NCBI RefSeq assembly: GCF_019457915.1
Contig: NZ_JAHZSS010000003.1
Location: forward strand, 248,001-312,000
Length of the DNA: 64,000 nucleotides
Direction: 5' to 3'
Source of the DNA: Neiella holothuriorum
GTDB lineage: Bacteria; Pseudomonadota; Gammaproteobacteria; Enterobacterales; Neiellaceae
The position numbers and the translations under genes were made by a program. Below the pieces are notes generated by a model. It was given only the letters and a program-made list of their open reading frames with translations, made no database searches and was not told the DNA's origin. Positions within the stretch are counted from its first letter, which is position 1. Each line of letters opens with the position of its first letter. Below, piece after piece: positions 9,701-17,569 of the stretch.

Positions 9701-12700
9701 GCGTAAAATCGAAAAAGCAGAGCAATTCCAGTGTATTGAAGTGCCATACCCACATCTGTGGGAGTACGACAACAGCCAGTTGGATTACGACACTGGACTA
9801 GCATCAGTTCGGCAGCAAACCGCCGAGGACGACAAGATACAGCTGCTGCGCAGTACTAATTTATGGACAGATGTAAACGACCGAGCTTTGGAAGGTGGCT
9901 TTTATTATCGAACGGCAGAGCATTCAGCTCAGCAAAGTGCAGATCGGCTCGATGAATATGAGAGCATGTTCAAGCAGGGAAAGATCAACGTTCTGAATTG
10001 CTCAACCACAATGGAAATGGGAGTAGATATTGGTGGTATCTCTGCCGTAGTCATGAACAATGTTCCTCCGCACCCTGCAAACTATTTGCAGCGAGCAGGG
10101 CGAGCGGGGCGTAGTAAAGAGTCGAGAGCCATTTCATACACGCTTTGTAAGGGGAACCCCCATGATCAGCGCGTTTTCGATAATCCCAAGTGGCCGTTCG
10201 TTACTCAGATCCCTGCGCCTTATGTGGCTTTTAATTCAGAGCGCCTGGTTCAGAGGCATGTTAACTCACTTCTGTTCTCACTGTTCTTGAATCGGAAAGT
10301 GGGCACAACTGACACTGAAAAAACCAAACTTAATTTAGAGTGGTTTTATCTGCCTGCCGAAGACTCGGTTTGTGGGCGCTTGTTGGACTGGTTGGAAAGC
10401 GATGCTCACCAGTTTGATGATGAGCTGTCGAGCTTAGTCAAGGGCACAGTATTGCAGCACCACAGTCACGAGTCACTGTGCGCAAACGCAGCACGAGTTA
10501 TCCGAGAACTACAGCAGCGCTGGATGCAAGAATATGATTATTTGCAGCGCCAACTGCAAACTGCGTTGAAAGATTCCCCTTACGAATACCGCATCAACAA
10601 AGAGCTGTATCGCTTAGTCAGTGAGTTTGTTCTTCGGGAGTTAGCATCAAAATCGTTTTTGCCAGGATACGGTTTCCCAACTGATGTCGTGAACTTTGAT
10701 AACAACAATATTCAAGATTTCATTCGTGACAAAAACCAGAAGAAAGTTCAAAAGTCAGATCGGGTCGATAATGTGTCGCGCAGCCGTGGCTTGCCCAGTC
10801 GTAATTTGGCAGTTGCTATTCGAGAGTACGCTCCAGGATCAGAAATCGTGCTTGATGGGCGAGTGTTTACCTCCGGCGGTATTTCACTGCATTGGCAAAA
10901 CGTTCATGCCAACCTGAATGAAGCGCAGAAGTTTGATGTTGGTTGGCGTTGTGACTCTTGTGGCCACACAGGATATGAAACACAGGCTTCGGCTATCGCC
11001 GAGCTCACTTGTAGCAATCCTGATTGTGCAAAGCCGATCAGATCCAAGCATATGCGCCGTGTTCTTCAACCTGCCGGCTTTGTGACTGACTTCTACGCCG
11101 AGCCAACGAATAACATTGCCATGCAAAAGTTTATTCCCGTTGAACCTGCCTGGGTCAGTGGCGGAAGTGCTGCGAAGGTGAGCTTACCCAATCCTCAAAT
11201 GGGGCACATGCTTTCGAGTGCTGAAGGTTCAGTTTTCCATCATACGTCAGGAGAGCACGGCACTGGCTATGCGTTGTGTATGACATGTGGTCGAGCTGAG
11301 TCAATGGACAAGCACGGTCATTTTCCAAAGTCTCTCGACCCGAGCAAGCCTCATCGACCGCTAAAAGCTCTGGCAAAAGACAAGAATGGAGACGCTCCGG
11401 TGGAATGCGATGGTTCGCCCACGCTGATGGAATCAGTTCATTTGGGAGCGCATACGAAAACAGATGTATTCGAATTAACCTTGAAGCACCCAGTTCGTAA
11501 CGAATACATACCAGAGAATACCCAAGGCTATGTCATTGCGACTACTTTGGCTGTCGCTCTGCGGGCTGCGTTGGCGGAGCAGCTAGGGATTTCTACATCT
11601 GAGTTGGGTTACGCAGTGAGGCCGGCGATTGTATCTGAAGGCTCCTCAGCATTGGTTATCCAACTATTTGACTCTATCTCTGGAGGCGCCGGTTTTGCAA
11701 GCTCTGCACACTTACATGTCGATCAAATTCTGAGACACATGCTTGCTAACCTAGACTGCAGCAGTTGCGAAACGGCTTGCGGGGACTGCTTGCTTGAATC
11801 GGATACACGTCGAGATTCAGACAGCCTCGATAGGCTGGCCGCTAAGCAGTGGCTAGGAGCAGATTTTGAGCCATTCATTGCTGTGCCTGAAGAGCTACAG
11901 TTAATGCTAGGGGGAAAATATCAACCCAATTCAATTGCTCAAACGATCAGGCGCTGGATCAACAAAGGTGCTAGTTCCGTGACATTCGTTCTGAGTGAGG
12001 ACATCAACGATTGGGATTTGTTGAGCCCTCTTTTTAGAACTGATTTGGTGACTTATATCGCTAAAGACCAGGTGTCACTAACTTTGGGCATTCCCAATGT
12101 AGATTTAGACCAGGAAACGCAATTTGAACTGACTCGATTGCAAGCTTTAGGCGCCAATATCGCCACGCTTGCAGGACATGACCAATCTTTCAGCGGCATC
12201 TGTGCTCAGGTTGTAACGAGTGATGAGGTGATTTCCCTTGCTACCGCACAAGTAGAAAATATCACTCCCGGTAAGCAGTGGTTGAGATCGGGAGGACTGG
12301 TGTTAGAGAGCAATGAAATCAATCAGTTGCCGCTAACCATCAAAAACCTGATTGCCCCTATGGCACCAGGTGGCGCTATACATGGGTCGTGGGAAGTTAC
12401 AGACCAGTTCAACGGTAAATTATCGAAATTTGGTGAGAGTTTTTGGCTGCACTTGTTTGGTGATAAAGCGTTCGTAAAACTCCTAGCTGACGATCCGGTC
12501 CAGGATCTGACCTATAGCGATAGATATCAGCAAAGCCCGGCGAGCCTACTCTTAATCGCACAAGTCATTGGGGCGTATGCCAAAGTGTTGCCAACTAAAC
12601 CATCGATTAGAGTTAACACGTTGTTTAACCAGAAGGACAGAGCGGGACACTTACTGCATCAAGATTGGCAGCATGAAGATGATCACTTTGATGTATTCTG

Positions 12701-13004
12701 CAAATGGGTTGAGCACAAATCCAATGTAAAACCAGAGCTGGTTGTATGTGACAACCGGGCTGACATCGCTCATCGCCGATTACTACTCTTGACGCTGGCG
12801 TCGGGCAAGCAAATTAAACTAAAGCTCGATCAGGGGATGGGGTACTGGCGTTTGTCTGATCCAAGTTCTCATTATCCAACAGTCAAATTCAGCTTCCACG
12901 AGTATGTGGCTGTGCAACTTGCTCAATTGGAGAAACTCGAACGCGCGTTGGTGGTTTGCAATAGTGAGGAATGGAGCACGGATATCTCATATACGGTTCT
13001 ATAG
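6732..13004 (+). CDS. druE: Druantia giant helicase DruE (DEAD/DEAH, DUF1998)
   Basis: This 2,090-residue SF2 helicase has Walker A SGTGSGKTE at about residues 122-131, a DEAH box (VLDEAHTYVG) near 257, motif III SATIAG near 298 and motif VI QRAGRAGRSKE near 1120. Cysteine pairs near 460-500 and 590-600 (HCCGCGFGG) and a C-terminal four-cysteine cluster (CSSCETACGDCLLES, about 1675-1690) mark zinc sites; the last belongs to DUF1998. About 380 further residues follow with no known domain. A GGAG ribosome site lies 7 bases before ATG. Length, domain order and the upstream druH fit Druantia type III, an anti-phage system with no separate nuclease. All helicase motifs are intact, so it looks functional. 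Confidence 0.87.
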   Translation: MSQYFSSLVEQSIARSQEATLSVLGITNPNLREHLTQVMSQQSGEQESFMAPPLFEHTFGWEFAKPKMERLKGNLLSAEVVDALDNNENGRYRFGADFRPFEHQLTAWQTLLDDNPKSVVVTSGTGSGKTECFMVPVINDLFREIERTKKPLVGVRALFLYPLNALINSQQERLDAWTRHFGGDMRYCLYNGNTENSENKMRSAQKKRPNEVLSRELLRKEPAPILVTNGTMLEYMLVRQADAPIIQQSRQQKSLRWIVLDEAHTYVGSQAAELSLQLRRVIQAFGVRAKDVRFVATSATIAGDDAAAQLQTYLANLAGVEPEQVKVIGGRRIIPTLDFVEDDEKSLEQLEQIEPQGTETKKGEFDPEIAPKRFEALSATPLAKYIRNAIVDSDKPQTLNEIAFQVSEASGKQVLSQQQLLRWIDLLTGTKGSASSEAFLKVRAHFFQRMTNGLFACIDSNCRCKDSTPLSKGWPFGMVYATQRQTCDCGAPVLELSFCIECNEPHLLARDKNGKLTQWNNSAGDEFSLQHEEGQDEDTPDVQDVSEASHSPEVFGSRLDDDGYCSITISPEGNIGSLNGQGYTLTHEESGNAHCCGCGFGGHSGSMPFRRAMLGAPFYIANVVPTLLEYCPDFDGSKNIGPQSLPARGRRLITFTDSRQGTARLSVRMQQEAERSKLRGAVVEILKSKQLDSMASEGQVSDGVTASELREQAAKLRALGMSTVLEAAEQLERQADALESGVTAFKAVSVSWVDMVQELARKGDFKGSMKLYNQYLSPEIFKEHDGSIKLADMLLFREYSRRPKRQNSSETQGLVKVSYQGVDQISNCPEHWESHGLTPNDWKDFLKVALDFYVRENNFLRMEDEGWIKWVGGHFSAKSLRSPESDEKDEWRIKRWPQIKSSQLQRLVKLLSLGSGLDASSTYGEDLINGWLRDAWKVLTEGARILNNDGNQFALDRHKMTFALLDKAYVCPVTNKLIDTTFKGYTPYLPRKIEKAEQFQCIEVPYPHLWEYDNSQLDYDTGLASVRQQTAEDDKIQLLRSTNLWTDVNDRALEGGFYYRTAEHSAQQSADRLDEYESMFKQGKINVLNCSTTMEMGVDIGGISAVVMNNVPPHPANYLQRAGRAGRSKESRAISYTLCKGNPHDQRVFDNPKWPFVTQIPAPYVAFNSERLVQRHVNSLLFSLFLNRKVGTTDTEKTKLNLEWFYLPAEDSVCGRLLDWLESDAHQFDDELSSLVKGTVLQHHSHESLCANAARVIRELQQRWMQEYDYLQRQLQTALKDSPYEYRINKELYRLVSEFVLRELASKSFLPGYGFPTDVVNFDNNNIQDFIRDKNQKKVQKSDRVDNVSRSRGLPSRNLAVAIREYAPGSEIVLDGRVFTSGGISLHWQNVHANLNEAQKFDVGWRCDSCGHTGYETQASAIAELTCSNPDCAKPIRSKHMRRVLQPAGFVTDFYAEPTNNIAMQKFIPVEPAWVSGGSAAKVSLPNPQMGHMLSSAEGSVFHHTSGEHGTGYALCMTCGRAESMDKHGHFPKSLDPSKPHRPLKALAKDKNGDAPVECDGSPTLMESVHLGAHTKTDVFELTLKHPVRNEYIPENTQGYVIATTLAVALRAALAEQLGISTSELGYAVRPAIVSEGSSALVIQLFDSISGGAGFASSAHLHVDQILRHMLANLDCSSCETACGDCLLESDTRRDSDSLDRLAAKQWLGADFEPFIAVPEELQLMLGGKYQPNSIAQTIRRWINKGASSVTFVLSEDINDWDLLSPLFRTDLVTYIAKDQVSLTLGIPNVDLDQETQFELTRLQALGANIATLAGHDQSFSGICAQVVTSDEVISLATAQVENITPGKQWLRSGGLVLESNEINQLPLTIKNLIAPMAPGGAIHGSWEVTDQFNGKLSKFGESFWLHLFGDKAFVKLLADDPVQDLTYSDRYQQSPASLLLIAQVIGAYAKVLPTKPSIRVNTLFNQKDRAGHLLHQDWQHEDDHFDVFCKWVEHKSNVKPELVVCDNRADIAHRRLLLLTLASGKQIKLKLDQGMGYWRLSDPSSHYPTVKFSFHEYVAVQLAQLEKLERALVVCNSEEWSTDISYTVL

Positions 13005-13148
13005 TGGATTAGTGAATCTTCCAGCCTTCTCTAGACACTCAATTGCACATCGGAACAACAGATTAATCAAATTGCCAACTTTAATTACAACTTGGTTGGC
13101 TCTGAATTTATTGGCACCGACTTCATTGTCGGATAATCGCAAGGGTAA

Positions 13149-14285
13149 ATGATGTATTACGCGAGCAATCACAGCTCATTGCAAACACTCAAAAATGACT
13201 TTGATTCGGCTGAATTGTTTGAACAACACTCCTGCTATATTGATAGGACTTATCGAACATTATTCGGCTTTCGGGTGGTTGAAACGTTTTTGTCCACTGG
13301 AAAATTAGTAAAGTTCTTGTGGAAGGATAAGAACCTGCGCGCTGATTTAACTGAAATACTAAAGCAGTTAATTCGTAGCGTTAAAGATCTGGTGAAACAT
13401 TACCACCCCCGTCGTATAGCAAGGAATTTACGCAACGTTCGCTCATTACCACGCTACTTCAGAATTCATGGAAAACCAGCGTCGGTTCTTGGCGTTACAA
13501 CTCGGGTGCCAATAGGCTTGTTAAAGGTTTGCCTTCGTTTTCTCTTGTGCCTAGCTTATGCCGCAGTCCCCATCATGATTGTGTTGTTACCTCTATTGCT
13601 GGCCACTGGAGTGCTGTTGGGTATGGTAAAGGTTGTGATTACACGCTTTATTAAATTGCGTAAGACGCTTGGTCAGTTTTCTAGTCAAAAAACGAGTCGC
13701 GACTGCACTATTTTTTTTGATTTTAAAGCCGGTGTGAGGAAAGCCAACTACCAAGCAACCATATCCCACGAGCACATGCACATTGTCCAAAACGACCATG
13801 TGACACAACATGAAGGAGCAAGTGGTTTACATGACTACCCAACGCCCTGTTTGTTCGGAGTTTTTACTGGCGATAACATCGATGCTTTCATGAACTATCT
13901 AATGGACCGATTTGAACTCGAGGTTCGATTACACGAAATGGTGTGCGCTTTTTATCAGCGCAGAGGGTTTTTGCCTGAAAACAATGAGCAGTTTTGGGAC
14001 TTGGTTAGGTGCCATGTGCTGATAAATAGCAATGAAATCCTTGGTCCTAAACAAGACTCGTCACAGTTATTCATTATTAAAAACTACAAATCAAACTATG
14101 AACTTTTATACATTTTTAAATCGATCGATAAGTCGCTCCATGCGCGCTTTGTCCATGAAGTTCTATACCGCATGTACTGTAACTTGTTGAATTACTACAA
14201 GATGGATGTGCTATATCAAAAAGCGGCCAAGCAGGTGGCTTATCCTAGTTTGTACGATCGGGTTTACCACATAACAGCCGCATAG
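13149..14285 (+). CDS. Putative membrane-anchored zinc metallopeptidase
   Basis: The 378-residue protein has a long hydrophobic region at about residues 122-165, enough for one hairpin or two membrane spans. It is followed by SHEHMHIVQ, an HExxH motif at H207-E208-H211. Acidic residues E256 and E258 (RFELEVRLHEM), about 45 residues later, could provide the third zinc ligand, as in M48-like gluzincins. No family was recognised. It starts 144 bases after druE; AAGGG precedes two adjacent ATG codons (13149 and 13152), the second better spaced. It ends 173 bases before drmA, so it could belong to either system or to neither. Protease function is inferred from the motif only. Confidence 0.6.
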   Translation: MMYYASNHSSLQTLKNDFDSAELFEQHSCYIDRTYRTLFGFRVVETFLSTGKLVKFLWKDKNLRADLTEILKQLIRSVKDLVKHYHPRRIARNLRNVRSLPRYFRIHGKPASVLGVTTRVPIGLLKVCLRFLLCLAYAAVPIMIVLLPLLLATGVLLGMVKVVITRFIKLRKTLGQFSSQKTSRDCTIFFDFKAGVRKANYQATISHEHMHIVQNDHVTQHEGASGLHDYPTPCLFGVFTGDNIDAFMNYLMDRFELEVRLHEMVCAFYQRRGFLPENNEQFWDLVRCHVLINSNEILGPKQDSSQLFIIKNYKSNYELLYIFKSIDKSLHARFVHEVLYRMYCNLLNYYKMDVLYQKAAKQVAYPSLYDRVYHITAA

Positions 14286-14357
14286 CCCTGTTCTGAATAA
14301 ATCGTGTTGACAAAATGTATAGCGCATGTGCAACGTGCATCTCTGTGAGAATCAATT

Positions 14358-14462
14358 ATGTTAGCAAAACAATTTTCACCAGGTATGCGAATCGCCATTC
14401 GCATTGAGATCGATTATACGATGCCGGGCTGTCCAGTTTTACCGGAGCAGGTCATTCTGTGA
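14358..14462 (+). pseudogene. Fused stump: DrmD-like start joined to another gene's end
   Basis: A 34-codon frame begins MLAKQFSPGMRIAIR and ends CPVLPEQVIL, its TGA overlapping the GTG start of drmA (GTGA). The PGMR-x-x-IR pattern resembles the start of SNF2-like DrmD proteins and matches the second stump at 24181. The overlap with drmA is what one expects from the last codons of a genuine upstream operon gene. I infer an internal deletion joining a drmD-like 5' end to the 3' end of the gene that preceded drmA. The frame is short, so confidence is limited. Confidence 0.4.
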
Positions 14463-17400
14463 ACTACCAGAAAGAAAGAGATGGGTTTATCGATTTTGTT
14501 CATGCCAACCTAGTTAATACGTATGAGCAAGGTTTAAGCAGTAATCCGCTAAAGGCTTTTCATATCGGGTTACTGGGACCTTTAGAAGGTGAGTCAAAGA
14601 GCTCTACGCATAAAACTAGAAATAGTGTTGCTTCCATCACTGCACCCTCGTCGGCGGGTTTTTCGTTTTTCGTTACAGGAGATGACATACAGTTGTCTGT
14701 TGTATATGGAGCGAGTTATTTCACTAAGGACTCCAGTGGAAAGCCACTTGAAGGTAGCTTTGAATGGCAAAAGCAAACCTTAAGCTCGGATGACTATTAC
14801 TTGGATATATCTCCTCCAAGCAAGGAAGAGCTAACACAAGTCGTCACAGAGGTGTTTCCCAACAATAGAGCGAAGCTCTACCAAACTTGGCGGCCATATA
14901 AAGAAGGTTTCTTAGTCACATTAACACTGGCTAACCAGCAATCTGTGGGGTGGGCAGAAAAGGACAATGAAAAGCGAGCCGAGGCCACTCTTTTTGACGT
15001 CGAACTTAATTGTACAGTCCTAAGCGGACGCTTAGAGAGCTACCCACAAAAAGATTTTGCATTGCTCTCGGGAGAAGAAAGGGAACTTGAGCTTCGCTAT
15101 AAAGATGTCAAAACATATGCGGTTGGCCATGCTGTCGCTGTAGATTGGTCAAATGAAGATGGTCATTTCGTTTTAAAAGTTAACTTCATGCCTCGAGTAG
15201 AGGTACCAAGCGTTACTGCTAATACAGCGGGTGAAGAGACAAAACATCTAAACTTCAATTTTTTATCAACCTGCCATAAAAACAATGATGTAATTTCACT
15301 CCTATTTTCCTTTGCGGAGGAGTATAAGGAGTGGATTATCAACCAAGCTCAGTTAAAGAGCACTATGAGTACTCAAGAGCAGGTCGTTGCAGAAAACATC
15401 ATCGCTCGGGCCAAAGAGGCTCATACTCGTATTCAGGATGGCATAACTTTTCTATCTCAGAATAAGGCTTTGCGATTAGCTTTTGCAGTTATGAACAGTG
15501 CGATGTTGAAGCAAATGACGGCGACGGAACAGGATCCTGATTTGAGGGAATACAATTGGCGGCCATTCCAGCTTGCATTTGTCCTCATGACAATGAAGTC
15601 GGCTGTTGATGAAGGCGATCTCAATCGCGATCTAGTGGACTTAATTTGGTTTCCAACTGGAGGCGGCAAAACCGAGGCATATCTTGGTGTTATGGCGCTG
15701 GTCTTTGTATACAGACGCTTAGTGTACCCAGAGAGTCAAGACAGTACAGTCGCGATCATGCGTTACACTCTAACACTTTTAACTGGGCAGCAGTTTGCTC
15801 GGGCAGCAAAAGTAATATGTGCACTTGAGTTGATAAGAAGAAAGTCACACAGTTGGCTGGGTACCACTCCGTTTACTTTGGGGTTATGGGTTGGTGGCAG
15901 CACTACACCAAACTCATTTCATCAGGCCCAGCAAGAGCTGGCTAATCAAAATTATGAAAAGCTTGGTTTGGCCTCATGCCCTTGGTGCAATGCTAAATTT
16001 ACTGAAAAGAACTACCTGGCTGACGAGAGGCACTTTGAATTTTGCTGTTCTAATGACTCTTGTGAGTTTGGAGGTAGTGACAACCCAACTCTTCCTTGTC
16101 TAACAGTCGATGAGTCACTTTATCAAAGGCCTCCAACTCTACTGCTCGCTACCGTAGACAAATTTGCAATGCTTGCTTGGGAGAGTCGAGCCGAAGTGTT
16201 CTTTGGTGCTAATGGTAAAAGACCTCCTGAGCTTATTATTCAGGATGAATTACATCTGATTTCAGGTGCTCTGGGCTCAATGGTTGGTTTATACGAGGTT
16301 GGTATTGAAGCCGCTTTGATAAAAAGAGGTATATATCCAAAGTATATTGCATCGACGGCAACCATTCGAAACGCCCAGGAACAGGTAAAGCAGCTATACG
16401 GAAAAGACTCAGCGGTATTCCCTCCATCAGGCTTAAAGCATGATGACTCATTTTTTGCTCGAACTGTTCCCACAACTGAAAAGCCTGGTCGAATTTACGT
16501 TGGATATATGGCATACGGCAAGTCAAAACGAGATGCCCTTGAGCCTCTTTCAAGCCTTTTAGCTGTAGCTCCTGAAATTCATTTTGCAGATAAACCTGAG
16601 TTTAAAGATGCTTGGTGGACGCAACTAGTCTACCACGGTAGTTTGAAGGGGGTTTCTGCGAGTGACGCTTCATTCAAAGGGCCTATTAATCGCTCTATTC
16701 AACAGAAGCTATTTGAGTTTTCACAGACACTCCCTTCTTTAGAAAGCTCCAAAGCAGAACTAAATCGTTATTTGAATGTTAAATCTTTAACATCAGTTCA
16801 GGGGGCAGAAAGAAATAACCAAACATTCGCTCAATTAGACCTGAGTTGCGATGAGGCCGACTCAGTAGATATTGCGTTAGCAACAAATATGGTCTCAGTT
16901 GGTTTGGATGTAGAGCGTTTAGCTGTCATGATCATTAATGGGCAACCGCTTACCACATCAGAATATATTCAGGCCAGCAGCCGGGTTGGGCGAGGAGATA
17001 TTCCTGGCGTTGTATTTGTTAATTATTACAAATCTCAAACCAGTAGCTTATCTCATTATGAAAATTTTCGGCCATATCATGAGTCGTTTTACCGCTATGT
17101 AGAGCCTACAAGCTTAACCCCTTTTACGTATCAATCTCTCAAAAAAGCACTGCACGCGGCAGTGATCATAGCTATTCGAATGTCAGGCATAGGCTTCTCG
17201 TCAAATGCAAGTGCCGATAGCTTCAATTCCTCAAGTCCATCCATTATGGCAGTGATACAGATTATGAAGCGAAGGATAAGGAGTGCCATCACTGGCCCAT
17301 TCGATTCAGAGCATCAGCATCAAGAGCAAGAATCAAAGCTGAACACTACCTTGGATATGCTTGATAGCCTAATTGATGAGTGGGACTTATATGTAAAAAA

Positions 17401-17569
17401 TGCTAAGGAAAGCCGCCGCCAACTGCAGTTCCATAGTCGTGATAGAGCGGCAGAATCTTTGATTAAAACACATGATGTTAAGAGAACTGCATTATGGGAT
17501 ACACAGACATCCATGCGTAATGTAGAAGATAGCTGCTTGGTGAAAGCTGTAAGGGGGCTAAAACAATGA
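14459..17569 (+). CDS. drmA: DISARM helicase DrmA
   Basis: The 1,036-residue SF2 helicase has Walker A PTGGGKTEA at 399-406, a motif II variant QDELHLISG near 595, STATI near 631 and motif VI ASSRVGRGD near 840. A cysteine cluster between the motor lobes (CPWCN...CCSNDSC, about 508-540) suggests a zinc ribbon. The LxWFPTGGGKTEAYLG and PPELIIQDELHL blocks are characteristic of DrmA of DISARM. In DISARM, DrmA with DrmB forms a DNA-translocating complex that recognises invading DNA. The start is GTG with GGAG about 10 bases upstream. Its stop overlaps the drmB start (ATGA). The canonical neighbours drmC, drmD, drmE and a methylase are absent, so a related but different system is likely. Confidence 0.83.
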   Translation: MNYQKERDGFIDFVHANLVNTYEQGLSSNPLKAFHIGLLGPLEGESKSSTHKTRNSVASITAPSSAGFSFFVTGDDIQLSVVYGASYFTKDSSGKPLEGSFEWQKQTLSSDDYYLDISPPSKEELTQVVTEVFPNNRAKLYQTWRPYKEGFLVTLTLANQQSVGWAEKDNEKRAEATLFDVELNCTVLSGRLESYPQKDFALLSGEERELELRYKDVKTYAVGHAVAVDWSNEDGHFVLKVNFMPRVEVPSVTANTAGEETKHLNFNFLSTCHKNNDVISLLFSFAEEYKEWIINQAQLKSTMSTQEQVVAENIIARAKEAHTRIQDGITFLSQNKALRLAFAVMNSAMLKQMTATEQDPDLREYNWRPFQLAFVLMTMKSAVDEGDLNRDLVDLIWFPTGGGKTEAYLGVMALVFVYRRLVYPESQDSTVAIMRYTLTLLTGQQFARAAKVICALELIRRKSHSWLGTTPFTLGLWVGGSTTPNSFHQAQQELANQNYEKLGLASCPWCNAKFTEKNYLADERHFEFCCSNDSCEFGGSDNPTLPCLTVDESLYQRPPTLLLATVDKFAMLAWESRAEVFFGANGKRPPELIIQDELHLISGALGSMVGLYEVGIEAALIKRGIYPKYIASTATIRNAQEQVKQLYGKDSAVFPPSGLKHDDSFFARTVPTTEKPGRIYVGYMAYGKSKRDALEPLSSLLAVAPEIHFADKPEFKDAWWTQLVYHGSLKGVSASDASFKGPINRSIQQKLFEFSQTLPSLESSKAELNRYLNVKSLTSVQGAERNNQTFAQLDLSCDEADSVDIALATNMVSVGLDVERLAVMIINGQPLTTSEYIQASSRVGRGDIPGVVFVNYYKSQTSSLSHYENFRPYHESFYRYVEPTSLTPFTYQSLKKALHAAVIIAIRMSGIGFSSNASADSFNSSSPSIMAVIQIMKRRIRSAITGPFDSEHQHQEQESKLNTTLDMLDSLIDEWDLYVKNAKESRRQLQFHSRDRAAESLIKTHDVKRTALWDTQTSMRNVEDSCLVKAVRGLKQ

